NCBI RefSeq assembly: GCF_002286965.1
Contig: NZ_NSKD01000002.1
Coordinates: forward strand, 575,557 to 639,556
Direction: 5' to 3'
DNA from: Halovibrio salipaludis
GTDB taxonomy: Bacteria; Pseudomonadota; Gammaproteobacteria; Pseudomonadales; Oleiphilaceae
DNA length: 64,000 nucleotides
The first letter of the stretch is position 1. Every line of letters begins with the position of its first letter. Both the position numbers and the translations under genes were made by a program. This document shows positions 1 to 7,935 of this stretch, one piece after another. The notes below the pieces were generated by a model. The model was given only the letters and a program-made list of their open reading frames with translations. It did not search any database and was not told where the DNA came from.

Positions 1-1
1 G

Positions 2-3000
2 CGCGGCGCCTCCCATCCGGAGGAACTGGTCGAGGAAGCCGACCGGCTGGGCTATCAGGCCCTGGCGCTGACCGATGAATGCTCACTGGCCGGCGTTGTC
101 CGGGCCCATGCCAGGGCCCGTTCACTGGCGCTGACCCTGTTGGTCGGCAGCGAGATACAGCTGCAGGACCTGCCCGGCACCCTGGTGCTGATCGCCCCGG
201 ACCGCCAGGGCTACGCCGCGCTCAGCCAGCTCATCACCCGCGGGCGCCGGCGCAGCAACAAGGGCCATTACCGGCTCTGGTCCGATGACCTGGAACTCTG
301 CCGGAACCAGTGCCTGGCCCTGTGGCGCCCCGGCTTCAACCAGGCGGACGACGAGCACGGCCGCCAGCTCATGGCGCTGTTTCCCGGCCTGCGGCTGATG
401 GCCGAACGCCCCCTGGCCCAGAACGACCGCCAGCGCCTGCACTGGCTGGAACAGCTCTCGGTGAGACTGGGGTGTGCGGTGGTGGCCACGGGTAATGTCC
501 TGATGCACCGGCGCCGGCGCAAACCCCTGCAGGACCTGGTCACCGCCATCCGCCTGGGCCGCCCCCTGCCGGAGGCCGCCGACCACCTGCAGGGCAATGC
601 CGAAGCCTACCTGCGCCCACGCGAGCGACTCGCGCGCCTGTTCCCCCCTGCCTGGATCCGTGAAACCCTGAACCTGGTCCGGGAGTGTCGTTTCGGTCTG
701 GACGAACTGCGCTACGAATACCCCGGCGAGCTGGTGCCCGAGGGCCATACACCCACCACCTGGCTGCGGGAACTGGTTGAACAGGGCCGTCACTGGCGCT
801 TCCCGGACGGCGTTCCGGATACCATTGAGCGCCAGCTCAGCCATGAGCTTGAGCTGATCGAGTCACTGGCCTACGAGCCCTTCTTCCTGACCATCCATGA
901 CATCGTCCGGTTCGCCCGCGAGCGCGGCATTCTCTGCCAGGGACGGGGCTCGGCCGCGAACTCCGTGGTCTGCTACTGTCTGGGCATCACCGAGGTGGAC
1001 CCCCGGCAGATCAACCTGCTGCTGGAACGCTTCATCTCGAAAGAGCGCGACGAGCCCCCGGACATTGACGTGGACTTCGAGCATGAGCGCCGCGAGGAGG
1101 TCATCCAGTACATCTACCGCAAGTACGGGCGCGAACGCGCCGCCCTGGCCGCTACCGTCATCTGCTACCGCCCGCGCAGCGCCCTGCGCGATGCCGGTAA
1201 GGCCCTGGGACTGGATCCGGTGCACATCGAACAGCTGGTCCAGGGTATCGACTGGCGCGACGGCGAGGATGACTGGGAGCAGCAGCTGCGCCGCAAGGGC
1301 CTGCTGGACGATCAGGGCCCTGCCCGTCACCTGCTGCCACTGGCGCGCGAACTCATCGGCTTCCCGCGCCACCTCTCCCAGCATGTAGGGGGATTCGTCA
1401 TCGCCTCGGAACGGGTCGCCGATCTGGTCCCGGTGGAGAACGCCGCCATGGCCGGGCGCACCGTCATCCAGTGGGACAAGGACGACCTGGAAGCCCTGGG
1501 CCTGCTCAAGGTGGATGTGCTGTCCCTGGGTATGCTCACGGTTATCCGCAAGGCCCTGGCGATGGTGGGCGAGCGTGGCGGCCCGGCCAGCCTGGCCGAC
1601 GTCCCGCCGGAATGCCCGGCGGTCTACCGCATGCTCCAGAGAGGGCACAGCATGGGTGTATTCCAGGTGGAATCCCGGGCCCAGATGAGCATGCTGCCGC
1701 GCCTGAAGCCCCGCGAGTATTACGACCTGGTGGTACAGGTCGCCATCGTCCGCCCCGGCCCCATACAGGGGAACATGGTGCACCCCTACCTGCAGCGCCG
1801 GAATGCGCCGGACAACGTGCCCTACGCGGACGACCGCATCCGCGAGGTGCTCAAGCCCACTCTGGGGGTGCCCATCTTCCAGGAACAGGTCATCCGGCTC
1901 GCCATGGTGGCAGCCGGCTTCAGCGCCGGTGAGGCTGACCAGCTGCGCCGGGCCATGGCCGCCTGGAAGCGTCACGGCGACCTCTCCCGGTTCCGGGAAA
2001 AGCTCATCGATGGTATGAACAGTAACGATTACAGCACTGAATTCGCGGAAAATCTCTACCGTCAGATGAAGGGCTTTGGCGGTTATGGCTTTCCGGAATC
2101 CCACGCCGCCAGCTTCGCCCTGCTGGTCTACGTCAGCGCCTGGCTCAAGTGCCATCACCCGGCGGCCTTTCTGTGCGCCCTGCTCAACAGCCAGCCCATG
2201 GGGTTCTACTCGCCATCGCAGCTGGTCCAGAACGCCCGGCGGGAAGGCGTCGAGGTGCGGCCCGTGGACATCAACCAGAGCCATGAGGCACACCGCCTGG
2301 AGGACGACGGCGACACCCCCGCCGTGCGTCTGGGCCTGAGGCTGATCGACAGCCTCGGCCGGGACGCCGCCCTGCGCGTGGTTGAATGCCGCCCCTGTGG
2401 CGGTTACACCAGCCTGCAGGAGCTGCGGCGGCGTACGGGGCTCGCCAGCCCCGATCTGGAAGCCCTGGCCGCCAGCGGTGCCCTGCAGCCACTGAGCGGC
2501 AACCGCCACCAGGCCCGCTGGGACCTGCTGGAACCGGATCATCCCCTGCCACTGGCGGGGGATGGAGGGCAACCGCCGCGGGATTCCCGCTCCCGCATGC
2601 CGGCCCCCGACGAGGCCCAGCGGACGCTCGAGGACTGCACCAGTCTCGGGCTCACACTGGAACGCCATCCACTGGCCCAGCTGCGGGACCGGGGCCGACT
2701 CCGTCACTGCCTTCGGGCCGTGGATCTGGAGAACGCCGAAAGCAGCCGGCCCGTGGCTGTATCAGGACTTGTCACCGGCCGACAGCGCCCCGGTTCCGCC
2801 GCCGGCGTTACTTTCGTGACCCTTGAGGACGAGACCGGCAACATCAATGTGATCGTCTGGCGGGACACCGCCCGCTGTCAGCGCCGCCCCCTGCTCAACG
2901 CCCGGCTGTTGCAGGTCCGTGGCACCCTGGAGCGTCAGGAAGGGGTTATCCACGTGATTGCCGGGCGCCTGGATGACCTCAGCCATCTCATTGACAGGCT

Positions 3001-3028
3001 CAACGTCAGAAGCCGAGACTTCCAGTAA
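2..3028 (+). CDS. dnaE2: Error-prone DNA polymerase III alpha subunit DnaE2/ImuC (5' end cut by window)
   Basis: Second, SOS-linked replicative-type polymerase that performs translesion synthesis with ImuA/ImuB in many bacteria lacking UmuDC. The reading frame is open from the first bases. The visible start (RGASHPEELVEEA, then ALALTDECSLAGV) is the PHP domain, so only about 15-20 N-terminal residues are missing. The catalytic palm shows PDIDVDF near base 1060, the two-Asp motif of the C-family polymerases. The C-terminal part has an OB-fold-like stretch (VTFVTLEDETGNINVIVW). About 1008 residues are seen, against roughly 1020-1070 for the family and about 1160 for DnaE1. The lack of the longer DnaE1 C-terminus and the start motif favour DnaE2. 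Any imuA/imuB partners would lie left of the window. The next gene follows after 23 bases. Confidence 0.93.
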   Translation, partial: RGASHPEELVEEADRLGYQALALTDECSLAGVVRAHARARSLALTLLVGSEIQLQDLPGTLVLIAPDRQGYAALSQLITRGRRRSNKGHYRLWSDDLELCRNQCLALWRPGFNQADDEHGRQLMALFPGLRLMAERPLAQNDRQRLHWLEQLSVRLGCAVVATGNVLMHRRRRKPLQDLVTAIRLGRPLPEAADHLQGNAEAYLRPRERLARLFPPAWIRETLNLVRECRFGLDELRYEYPGELVPEGHTPTTWLRELVEQGRHWRFPDGVPDTIERQLSHELELIESLAYEPFFLTIHDIVRFARERGILCQGRGSAANSVVCYCLGITEVDPRQINLLLERFISKERDEPPDIDVDFEHERREEVIQYIYRKYGRERAALAATVICYRPRSALRDAGKALGLDPVHIEQLVQGIDWRDGEDDWEQQLRRKGLLDDQGPARHLLPLARELIGFPRHLSQHVGGFVIASERVADLVPVENAAMAGRTVIQWDKDDLEALGLLKVDVLSLGMLTVIRKALAMVGERGGPASLADVPPECPAVYRMLQRGHSMGVFQVESRAQMSMLPRLKPREYYDLVVQVAIVRPGPIQGNMVHPYLQRRNAPDNVPYADDRIREVLKPTLGVPIFQEQVIRLAMVAAGFSAGEADQLRRAMAAWKRHGDLSRFREKLIDGMNSNDYSTEFAENLYRQMKGFGGYGFPESHAASFALLVYVSAWLKCHHPAAFLCALLNSQPMGFYSPSQLVQNARREGVEVRPVDINQSHEAHRLEDDGDTPAVRLGLRLIDSLGRDAALRVVECRPCGGYTSLQELRRRTGLASPDLEALAASGALQPLSGNRHQARWDLLEPDHPLPLAGDGGQPPRDSRSRMPAPDEAQRTLEDCTSLGLTLERHPLAQLRDRGRLRHCLRAVDLENAESSRPVAVSGLVTGRQRPGSAAGVTFVTLEDETGNINVIVWRDTARCQRRPLLNARLLQVRGTLERQEGVIHVIAGRLDDLSHLIDRLNVRSRDFQ

Positions 3029-3051
3029 TTCCCGACTTCCGCGAGGCGCCC

Positions 3052-3546
3052 ATGGCCACCGACGCCAACGGCTACAATCCCGAACAGGACCTGACCATGA
3101 TCCTGGCGCATTACCAGCCCACGTCCGTCGTACACAGCGCCGGTCTGGCCGAACAGTGCCTGCAGGAATGGCCGGAGCGACCGGCAGAGGCCGAGTGCCT
3201 GCGTCTTCCCTTCGAAGACCCCAACAGTGCCTTTCCGCTGCCAAGGCTGTTCGACCTGGCCCTGGTCACCGACACACTGGAGGAACTACCCCAGCAGCAG
3301 GGCCAGAAGCTGCTCGGCCAGCTCCGGAACATGGGCGCTACCCGGATCGCCGTCTATGTCCGCGACGGCAGCCCCTGGCGATTCCAGGATTTCATCGGCA
3401 TGGGGTTCACCCGCCTCTACCACTACACCGATCCCGTGAATGCCACACTGTTCGCCTATGACCTGGATACCTACAATTACGTGCGCGAATGGAATAATCC
3501 GGAGAACTGGGCCAATCCCGAGATGTGGGACAAGGCCCGCTGGTAG
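3052..3546 (+). CDS. DUF6231-like conserved protein
   Basis: A 164-residue soluble protein that I recognise only as the kind named DUF6231 in Pseudomonas-like genomes. No signal peptide or membrane segment is visible. The middle part (FDLALVTDTLEELPQQQG, then RIAVYVRDGSPW) looks like strands four and five of a Rossmann methyltransferase fold, and YNPEQDLTMILAHYQPTSVV could be a reduced first half. No clear SAM-binding glycine loop is seen, so catalysis is doubtful. The C-terminus is rich in Asn and Trp (REWNNPENWANPEMWDKARW). The start has a GAGG-type ribosome site 5 bases upstream. It lies between dnaE2 and acylphosphatase on the same strand and may be co-transcribed with both. Function unknown. 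Confidence 0.8.
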   Translation: MATDANGYNPEQDLTMILAHYQPTSVVHSAGLAEQCLQEWPERPAEAECLRLPFEDPNSAFPLPRLFDLALVTDTLEELPQQQGQKLLGQLRNMGATRIAVYVRDGSPWRFQDFIGMGFTRLYHYTDPVNATLFAYDLDTYNYVREWNNPENWANPEMWDKARW

Positions 3547-3558
3547 GAGGACAACGCT

Positions 3559-3831
3559 ATGGCAGAGACCTGTATCCTGGCCCGGGTGGAGGGTCGCGTT
3601 CAGGGCGTAAGCTTCCGTGACAACACCCGCGCCCAGGCGCAGCGGCTGGGCGTCACCGGCTACGCCCGCAACCAGCCTGACGGCAGTGTGGAAGTACTTG
3701 CCTGCGGCGGCGAGAACGCCGTCAACCAGCTCGTGGACTGGCTCCACCAGGGCCCACCCGCCGCCTCCGTAAGCCGTGTTGAAACCCACCCCAGTGACGC
3801 CCAGCCCCCGGGCACTTTCACCATCGGCTGA
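3559..3831 (+). CDS. acyP: Acylphosphatase
   Basis: Small cytosolic enzyme (90 residues, the usual size) that hydrolyses the carboxyl-phosphate bond of acylphosphates. Both family signatures are present: [11 protein letters not shown] carries the phosphate-binding loop and catalytic Arg, and [13 protein letters not shown] carries the catalytic Asn. The commoner loop form is GVGFR; the Ser here is a tolerated change. A strong AGGAGG ribosome site precedes the ATG. It starts 12 bases after the DUF6231-like gene, so the two are probably translated from one message. The physiological substrate in bacteria is not settled. Confidence 0.94.
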   Translation: MAETCILARVEGRVQGVSFRDNTRAQAQRLGVTGYARNQPDGSVEVLACGGENAVNQLVDWLHQGPPAASVSRVETHPSDAQPPGTFTIG

Positions 3832-3837
3832 TCCCCT

Positions 3838-3866
3838 TTGACAGGGCCACGCAGACTGTATACATT
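3838..3866 (+). promoter_or_regulatory. lexA sigma70-type promoter
   Basis: TTGACA at 3838-3843 is a perfect -35 box. After 17 bases comes TACATT (3861-3866), which matches four of six consensus -10 positions; TATACA at 3859 is an alternative at 15-base spacing. Either -10 lies inside the first LexA box, so bound LexA would block the promoter. Confidence 0.75.
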
Positions 3867-3871
3867 AACAG
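3856..3871 (+). promoter_or_regulatory. LexA box 1 (SOS operator)
   Basis: CTGTATACATTAACAG is a perfect CTGT-N8-ACAG operator of the gammaproteobacterial LexA type. It covers the -10 region of the lexA promoter. Confidence 0.92.
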
Positions 3872-3874
3872 TAC

Positions 3875-3890
3875 CTGTACGGAACAACAG
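3875..3890 (+). promoter_or_regulatory. LexA box 2 (SOS operator)
   Basis: CTGTACGGAACAACAG is a second perfect CTGT-N8-ACAG. Its centre lies 19 bases (close to two helical turns) after that of box 1, as in the tandem operators of E. coli lexA. Its last base is the G of a possible GTG start of lexA. Confidence 0.9.
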
Positions 3891-3901
3891 TGGCCCTGAC
3901 T

Positions 3902-4510
3902 ATGAACCTGACGCCAAGACAGCAACAGATTCTCGACCTGATCCGCGAGCACGTGCATTCCACGGGCTACCCGCCCACTCGGGCTGAAATCGCCAGCACC
4001 CTGGGTTTCAAGTCCGCCAACGCGGCGGAGGAACACCTCCGGGCCCTGGCCCGCAAGGGCGCCATTGAGATGGTCAAGGGCGCCAGCCGCGGCATCCGGC
4101 TCCCGGAAGTCGAGGAAAGCCCCGGCATTCCCATCGTCGGTCAGGTTGCCGCCGGCAACCCCATCCTCGCCGAGGAGAACATCGAGGATCACTGCACTCT
4201 GGAGCCCGGATTCTTCACCCCGGCAGCAGACTATTTCCTGCGGGTGCGCGGGACCAGCATGGAGAATGTGGGCATCCTCGATGGCGACCTGCTGGCCGTT
4301 CACCGCACCACGGACGTCCACAATGGCCAGATCGTTGTGGCACGGCTGGAGGATGAGGTCACCGTCAAGCGCTTCCGCCGGGAGGGCAGTACCGTCTGGC
4401 TCATTGCCGAGAATGATGAGTTCGACCCCATCCAGGTGGATCTAACTGACACACCGCTGGATATCGAAGGGCTGGGCGTGGGCGTCATCCGCCGCGGTGA
4501 TCTGCACTGA
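3902..4510 (+). CDS. lexA: SOS repressor LexA
   Basis: Repressor of the SOS regulon that cleaves itself when RecA filaments form. The N-terminal winged helix is clear ([33 protein letters not shown]). The C-terminal latent protease has the Ala-Gly cleavage site in VAAGNP, the nucleophile Ser in [14 protein letters not shown], and the catalytic Lys in EDEVTVKRF. From the ATG at 3902 the protein is 202 residues, as in E. coli, and begins MNLTPRQ like its relatives. A GTG at 3890 would add four residues and has a better placed GGA upstream, so the start is open. Two LexA boxes sit just upstream, giving autoregulation. sulA follows after 32 bases with no box of its own, so the pair is probably one SOS operon. 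Confidence 0.97.
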   Translation: MNLTPRQQQILDLIREHVHSTGYPPTRAEIASTLGFKSANAAEEHLRALARKGAIEMVKGASRGIRLPEVEESPGIPIVGQVAAGNPILAEENIEDHCTLEPGFFTPAADYFLRVRGTSMENVGILDGDLLAVHRTTDVHNGQIVVARLEDEVTVKRFRREGSTVWLIAENDEFDPIQVDLTDTPLDIEGLGVGVIRRGDLH

Positions 4511-4542
4511 CCCACCCCACAGAAGCTGACAGGAGCCCCATC

Positions 4543-5007
4543 ATGGAACAACTGGATCTCACCCCACAGGAACAGAGGACTACCCCTGCCACCGAGACCG
4601 TCTCGGGGACCGGCGAAGGCGGCGGGAGTCCTGCCCCGGAGGCCAACGTGACGGAGATCATCCTGCCGGAGGAGCAGATCGAGAATTTCCAGCTGCTTCT
4701 GCCGATGCTGACCCAGCTCAACCAGGAGGAACGCTGGCTGGCCTGGATCGATCCACCGGCAGGACTGGTCGGCAAGTGGCAGCAGCATCACGGCATCATC
4801 CAGCACCAGCTGCTGATCCTGCGCTCCTCGGCCCAGCACAGCGCCGAGACGCTGGCGGAAAAAGCGCTGTCAGCGGGAACCTGCCATGCCGTGGTGCTGT
4901 GGACCTCGGGGCTGAGCCGCCACAGCTATGGCCGCCTGGAGAACGCCTCCGTACGCGGTCACAGCCATGGAGTCATACTGCGGCAGAGACAGACGCGTTC
5001 TCAGTGA
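4543..5007 (+). CDS. sulA: SOS cell-division inhibitor SulA
   Basis: SulA binds FtsZ and stops division while DNA damage lasts. The protein is 154 residues. After about 35 low-complexity residues, TEIILPEEQIENFQLLLPMLTQL followed by ERWLAWIDPP matches the core of the SulA/RecA-like fold, and HAVVLWTSGLSRHSY with GVILRQR corresponds to its end. A strong AGGAG ribosome site lies 7 bases before the ATG. It directly follows lexA and is most simply read from the lexA promoter, as in Pseudomonas. The stop overlaps the stop of the next, opposite gene within TCAGTGA. SulA sequences diverge widely, so the call rests on the motif plus the lexA context. Confidence 0.88.
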   Translation: MEQLDLTPQEQRTTPATETVSGTGEGGGSPAPEANVTEIILPEEQIENFQLLLPMLTQLNQEERWLAWIDPPAGLVGKWQQHHGIIQHQLLILRSSAQHSAETLAEKALSAGTCHAVVLWTSGLSRHSYGRLENASVRGHSHGVILRQRQTRSQ

Positions 5008-5264
5008 ACGGTCTGGTTGTAGGCGGGGGGCATGGTGTCTTCTTCTTCCATCTCCATGTCACCGATGTCATCGGTGGTGGACCCCGCTGCCTCCAGGCCG
5101 GCGGTGATCATAGCCTTGGCCACGTTCAGGTCATTGTCCTGGAGCATCTCCTTGGCTTCGTCTGAGAAACGGATCCGCACTAGGGGGGTACTTTCATCAT
5201 CCGCCCGGCGCAGCGCGTACTCACCGGTGGGCAGCTGAATGATTTCCAGAAAGGATGTGGGCAT
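5001..5264 (-). CDS. Small conserved acidic protein next to sulA
   Basis: An 87-residue protein without a named function. It looks like the small gene that follows sulA in Pseudomonas (the PA3009 position, recalled from memory). Nothing suggests export. It opens with a short beta-rich part (SFLEIIQLPTGEYALRRA, PLVRIRFS), continues with a helix (EAKEMLQDNDLNVAKAMITAGLEAAG), and ends in an acidic tail (DIGDMEMEEEDTMPP). The ATG at 5264 has AAGG eight bases upstream; a TTG two codons earlier is possible. It is read toward sulA and shares the TCAGTGA stop region with it. It starts 12 bases after the stop of the DUF6586-like gene and is probably co-transcribed with it. Confidence 0.8.
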   Translation of the reverse strand: MPTSFLEIIQLPTGEYALRRADDESTPLVRIRFSDEAKEMLQDNDLNVAKAMITAGLEAAGSTTDDIGDMEMEEEDTMPPAYNQTVH

Positions 5265-5276
5265 AGACAACGCCTT

Positions 5277-5762
5277 TTACCATTGGTCATGACGTTCCAC
5301 GAACGTCTCAAAATAATCCCTGAAGTCACTGATCAGTGATCGAAGGGCGTCGGGAGAGCAGTCCGGCCCTGCCGCTGCAACAGCGATCAGTGCTTCGTCA
5401 CGCGGTCGCGATGCACGCCTGCCGGGCTCCTGCTGACGCGTCAGCAGTACTTCCAGCCTCGACCACCAGCTGTTACCGTCCGCGGCAGCAGCTGACAGCA
5501 CCTGAACCTCACCGGGTTGGTCGCCAACCCTAGCGCGCAGGGTCGCCAGGGAATCGACATCACCCGCCTCATCACTGGCGCTTTCAGCCACCAGCTTCAG
5601 AAGGATGCCCCTGGCCTCGGCAAGCAGAGCCACAGCGCCCTGAAGCAGTGCCTCGCCCGTTACCACTGTTTTCGGAGAACCGGAGTCCTCCGAGAGACGC
5701 ACCAGCTGGCCCGCCAGGGTCAGTTTTTCCCGAATCAGTGAACACCTGTCGGCATCCGCCAT
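5277..5762 (-). CDS. DUF6586-like conserved protein
   Basis: A 161-residue helical protein with no known role, equivalent in place to the gene between sulA and topA in Pseudomonas. The sequence is mostly amphipathic helices (SLIREKLTLAGQLVRL, GALLLLAEARGILLKL-like stretch near residue 45-60, LRSLISDFRDYFETFVERHDQW at the end). No signal or membrane segment is present. I chose the ATG at 5762 because GGGAG lies eight bases upstream; a start at 5834 would add 24 poorly conserved-looking residues. The next gene on the same strand starts 12 bases after its stop. topA does not follow here, so the Pseudomonas order has been broken at this point. Confidence 0.75.
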   Translation of the reverse strand: MADADRCSLIREKLTLAGQLVRLSEDSGSPKTVVTGEALLQGAVALLAEARGILLKLVAESASDEAGDVDSLATLRARVGDQPGEVQVLSAAAADGNSWWSRLEVLLTRQQEPGRRASRPRDEALIAVAAAGPDCSPDALRSLISDFRDYFETFVERHDQW

Positions 5763-5926
5763 CTGCGGTTCTCCCGCGCAATCACGTATGGCCATACTAT
5801 CACGAACAGGCCCTGCTGACTTCCCCGCCCCCATCCACGTGAAAAATCCGTTGCGCCTGCTACCTTTCTGGGATATGTCACTGGTTCAGGCTTGATACCT
5901 CTCCAACACAACTTTCCGGAGCATCG

Positions 5927-6961
5927 ATGTCCACAGGCGTGATCATCTGCGACGACTCCTCCATGGCACGCAAACAGATGGCCCGGGCCCTGCCCGCGGA
6001 CTGGGACACCACGCTGACCTTTGTCGAGGACGGCGATGCCTGCCTTGAGGCCATCCGTGACGGCAGGGGGTCCGTCGTCTTCCTGGACCTCAACATGCCC
6101 GGCTCCGATGGATACACGGTGCTCGAGCAGGTGCACCGGGAAGAATTGCCCGCACTTGTTCTTGTTGTTTCCGGGGACATCCAGCCCGAGGCTTACCGGC
6201 GGGTCCTCCGGCTGGGCGCTCTCAACTTCATCCGCAAACCCATTGATCCGCAGGTTCTGGCGCAGACCCTGAAGGCGTATGGACTTTACAGTCCCTCGGA
6301 GCATCAGCCGGAAGTGGAGCCAGCGCCGGCTGCGGCTGGCTCCGATCAGGAAGTGCCCTGGCAGGACGCGCTTCAGGAGATCGCCAATATCGCCATGGGC
6401 CAGGCCGGTGACCTTCTGGCACGGCTGCTGAATGTCTTCATCAGACTTCCCGTGCCACGCGTCAACACGCTGGCGGTATCGGAGCTGCGGATGGCGCTGA
6501 ACATCACGGACTCCACTTCCAGCTGGTCGGGCGTGTGCCAGGGGTTCAACGGGGCGGGTATCGCCGGTGAGGCCCTGCTGCTTTTCAATAATGCCCGCGT
6601 GGAGACACTGTCCCAACTGCTGGGTGAGCCGGAGGAGGCCAGCACCCGCAACAACACCGAACCTCTAATGGATCTGTCCAGCATCATGGTGGGCGCGTTC
6701 CTGCGCGGCTTCGGGCAGCAGATGGACAGGCAGTTCGGACTGAGCCACCCGGTTGTTCTGGGCACGCACCTCGACATCAGCGACCTTCTGGACGGAAGCC
6801 AGTATACCTGGCAGCAGATCCTGGCCATTGAGCTCACCTACACCATTGAGTCCCATGATATCGAGTGCGACCTGCTCCTGCTGTTCAGTGAGGAGTCCAT
6901 CCCCCCATTGCGCGAAGCCCTGAGCTGGCTTTCCGACGCCACACCAGGAGTTTCAGCATGA
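5927..6961 (+). CDS. Response regulator fused to a CheC-like phosphatase domain
   Basis: A 344-residue cytosolic signalling protein. Residues 1-120 are a complete receiver: acidic pair CDDSS, phospho-acceptor Asp in VVFLDLNMPG, Ser in VVSGD, and Lys in FIRKP. After an Ala/Pro-rich linker (about 125-145) comes a CheC/CheX-like domain. It has a full active-site signature: D-x3-E-x2-N in DALQEIANIAMG, with Pro 23 residues after the Asn. The second CheC signature (near MDLSSIMVGAFLRGF) is degenerate, with Asp for Glu and Ser for Asn. There is no DNA-binding domain. The ATG has GGAG five bases upstream. The stop overlaps the start of the diguanylate cyclase by four bases (ATGA), so the two are surely coupled and probably act together. 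Which receiver it would dephosphorylate is unknown. Confidence 0.85.
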   Translation: MSTGVIICDDSSMARKQMARALPADWDTTLTFVEDGDACLEAIRDGRGSVVFLDLNMPGSDGYTVLEQVHREELPALVLVVSGDIQPEAYRRVLRLGALNFIRKPIDPQVLAQTLKAYGLYSPSEHQPEVEPAPAAAGSDQEVPWQDALQEIANIAMGQAGDLLARLLNVFIRLPVPRVNTLAVSELRMALNITDSTSSWSGVCQGFNGAGIAGEALLLFNNARVETLSQLLGEPEEASTRNNTEPLMDLSSIMVGAFLRGFGQQMDRQFGLSHPVVLGTHLDISDLLDGSQYTWQQILAIELTYTIESHDIECDLLLLFSEESIPPLREALSWLSDATPGVSA

Positions 6962-7935
6962 CGGAATCACGGAATGAACTGCATGAGTTCCACTGGATCA
7001 TGGACATGCTCCAGACCATCGAGGTCGGTCTGGTTGTTCTGGACAGCGGGTTTGGCATTCAGCTCTGGAACGGCTTCATGGAAAACCACAGCGGGCTCAG
7101 TGCCACCCGCCTCCAGGGTCGCTCCCTGTTCGAGGTTTTCCCGGATATTCCCGAAGGCTGGCTCCGGCGCAAGGTGGAAACGGCACTGACCCTGAACATG
7201 CGCACCTTCTCGACCTGGGAGCAGCGTCCCCATCCCTTCCCGTTCCGCAACGCGCGACCGATTACGGGCACCGAGCCCTATATGTACCAGAACATCACCT
7301 TCAGCCCCCTCACCAGTGCGTCAGGGGCGGTGGACCATGTCTGCCTGGTGGTTTACGACGTGACGGACAGTGCTACGGCACGCCTCCGGATGGAACGCGC
7401 CAACGCCCGCCTGCAGCAGCAGAGCCAGAGCGACGGCCTGACCGGGCTGCTCAACCGCGGTGCCTGGGAGTCACTGCTGGCCAGCGAATTTGAACGATTC
7501 CGCCGCTACGGAAGCATCGGAACGCTGCTGATGCTCGACATTGATCATTTCAAGCCCATTAACGATACTTGGGGACACCAGGTCGGTGACGATGTGATCC
7601 GTGCCGTTTCGGCCATGATATCGGAGCGCCTAAGACAGACGGACATCGCGGGTCGCTACGGAGGCGAGGAATTCGTCGTGATACTGCCGGAAACGGATAT
7701 CGGGGGCGGGGAGATACTGGGCGAACGGCTGCGCCAGTCGATCAGCACCATGGAGGTGACAACCGAGGCCGGCATTGTTCAATGCACGATCAGCCTCGGC
7801 GTCGCCCAGGTGAGCAGCACCATGGCCGATCACCACCAGTGGCTGTCACAGGTCGATAAAGCACTCTATGCGGCCAAGGACAATGGCCGCAATCAGATCG
7901 CTCTTGCACAGAACCCGCACCCGGTCAGCCACTGA
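6958..7935 (+). CDS. PAS-GGDEF diguanylate cyclase
   Basis: Makes cyclic di-GMP from two GTP. Of 325 residues, about 15-135 form a PAS-type sensor (GLVVLDSGFGIQLWNGFMEN) with no membrane segment. A short coiled coil (RMERANARLQQQSQSDGL) joins it to the GGDEF domain (about 155-315). The active loop is RYGGEEFVVILPE, and metal and nucleotide contacts sit in MLDIDHFKPINDTWGHQVGDD. The RxxD inhibitory site (RQTD) lies five residues before GGEEF, so product feedback is likely. Translation is coupled to the receiver-CheC gene by an ATGA overlap; the regulator is therefore the natural partner that sets its activity. Its last 11 bases overlap the 3' end of gdhB on the other strand. Confidence 0.93.
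   Translation: MTESRNELHEFHWIMDMLQTIEVGLVVLDSGFGIQLWNGFMENHSGLSATRLQGRSLFEVFPDIPEGWLRRKVETALTLNMRTFSTWEQRPHPFPFRNARPITGTEPYMYQNITFSPLTSASGAVDHVCLVVYDVTDSATARLRMERANARLQQQSQSDGLTGLLNRGAWESLLASEFERFRRYGSIGTLLMLDIDHFKPINDTWGHQVGDDVIRAVSAMISERLRQTDIAGRYGGEEFVVILPETDIGGGEILGERLRQSISTMEVTTEAGIVQCTISLGVAQVSSTMADHHQWLSQVDKALYAAKDNGRNQIALAQNPHPVSH

Noticed and set aside
863..2707. Long open frame (614 codons) on the minus strand opposite dnaE2
   Set aside because: It is a shadow of the GC-rich dnaE2 frame: composition is biased, there is no ribosome site, no family resemblance, and dnaE2 is certain.
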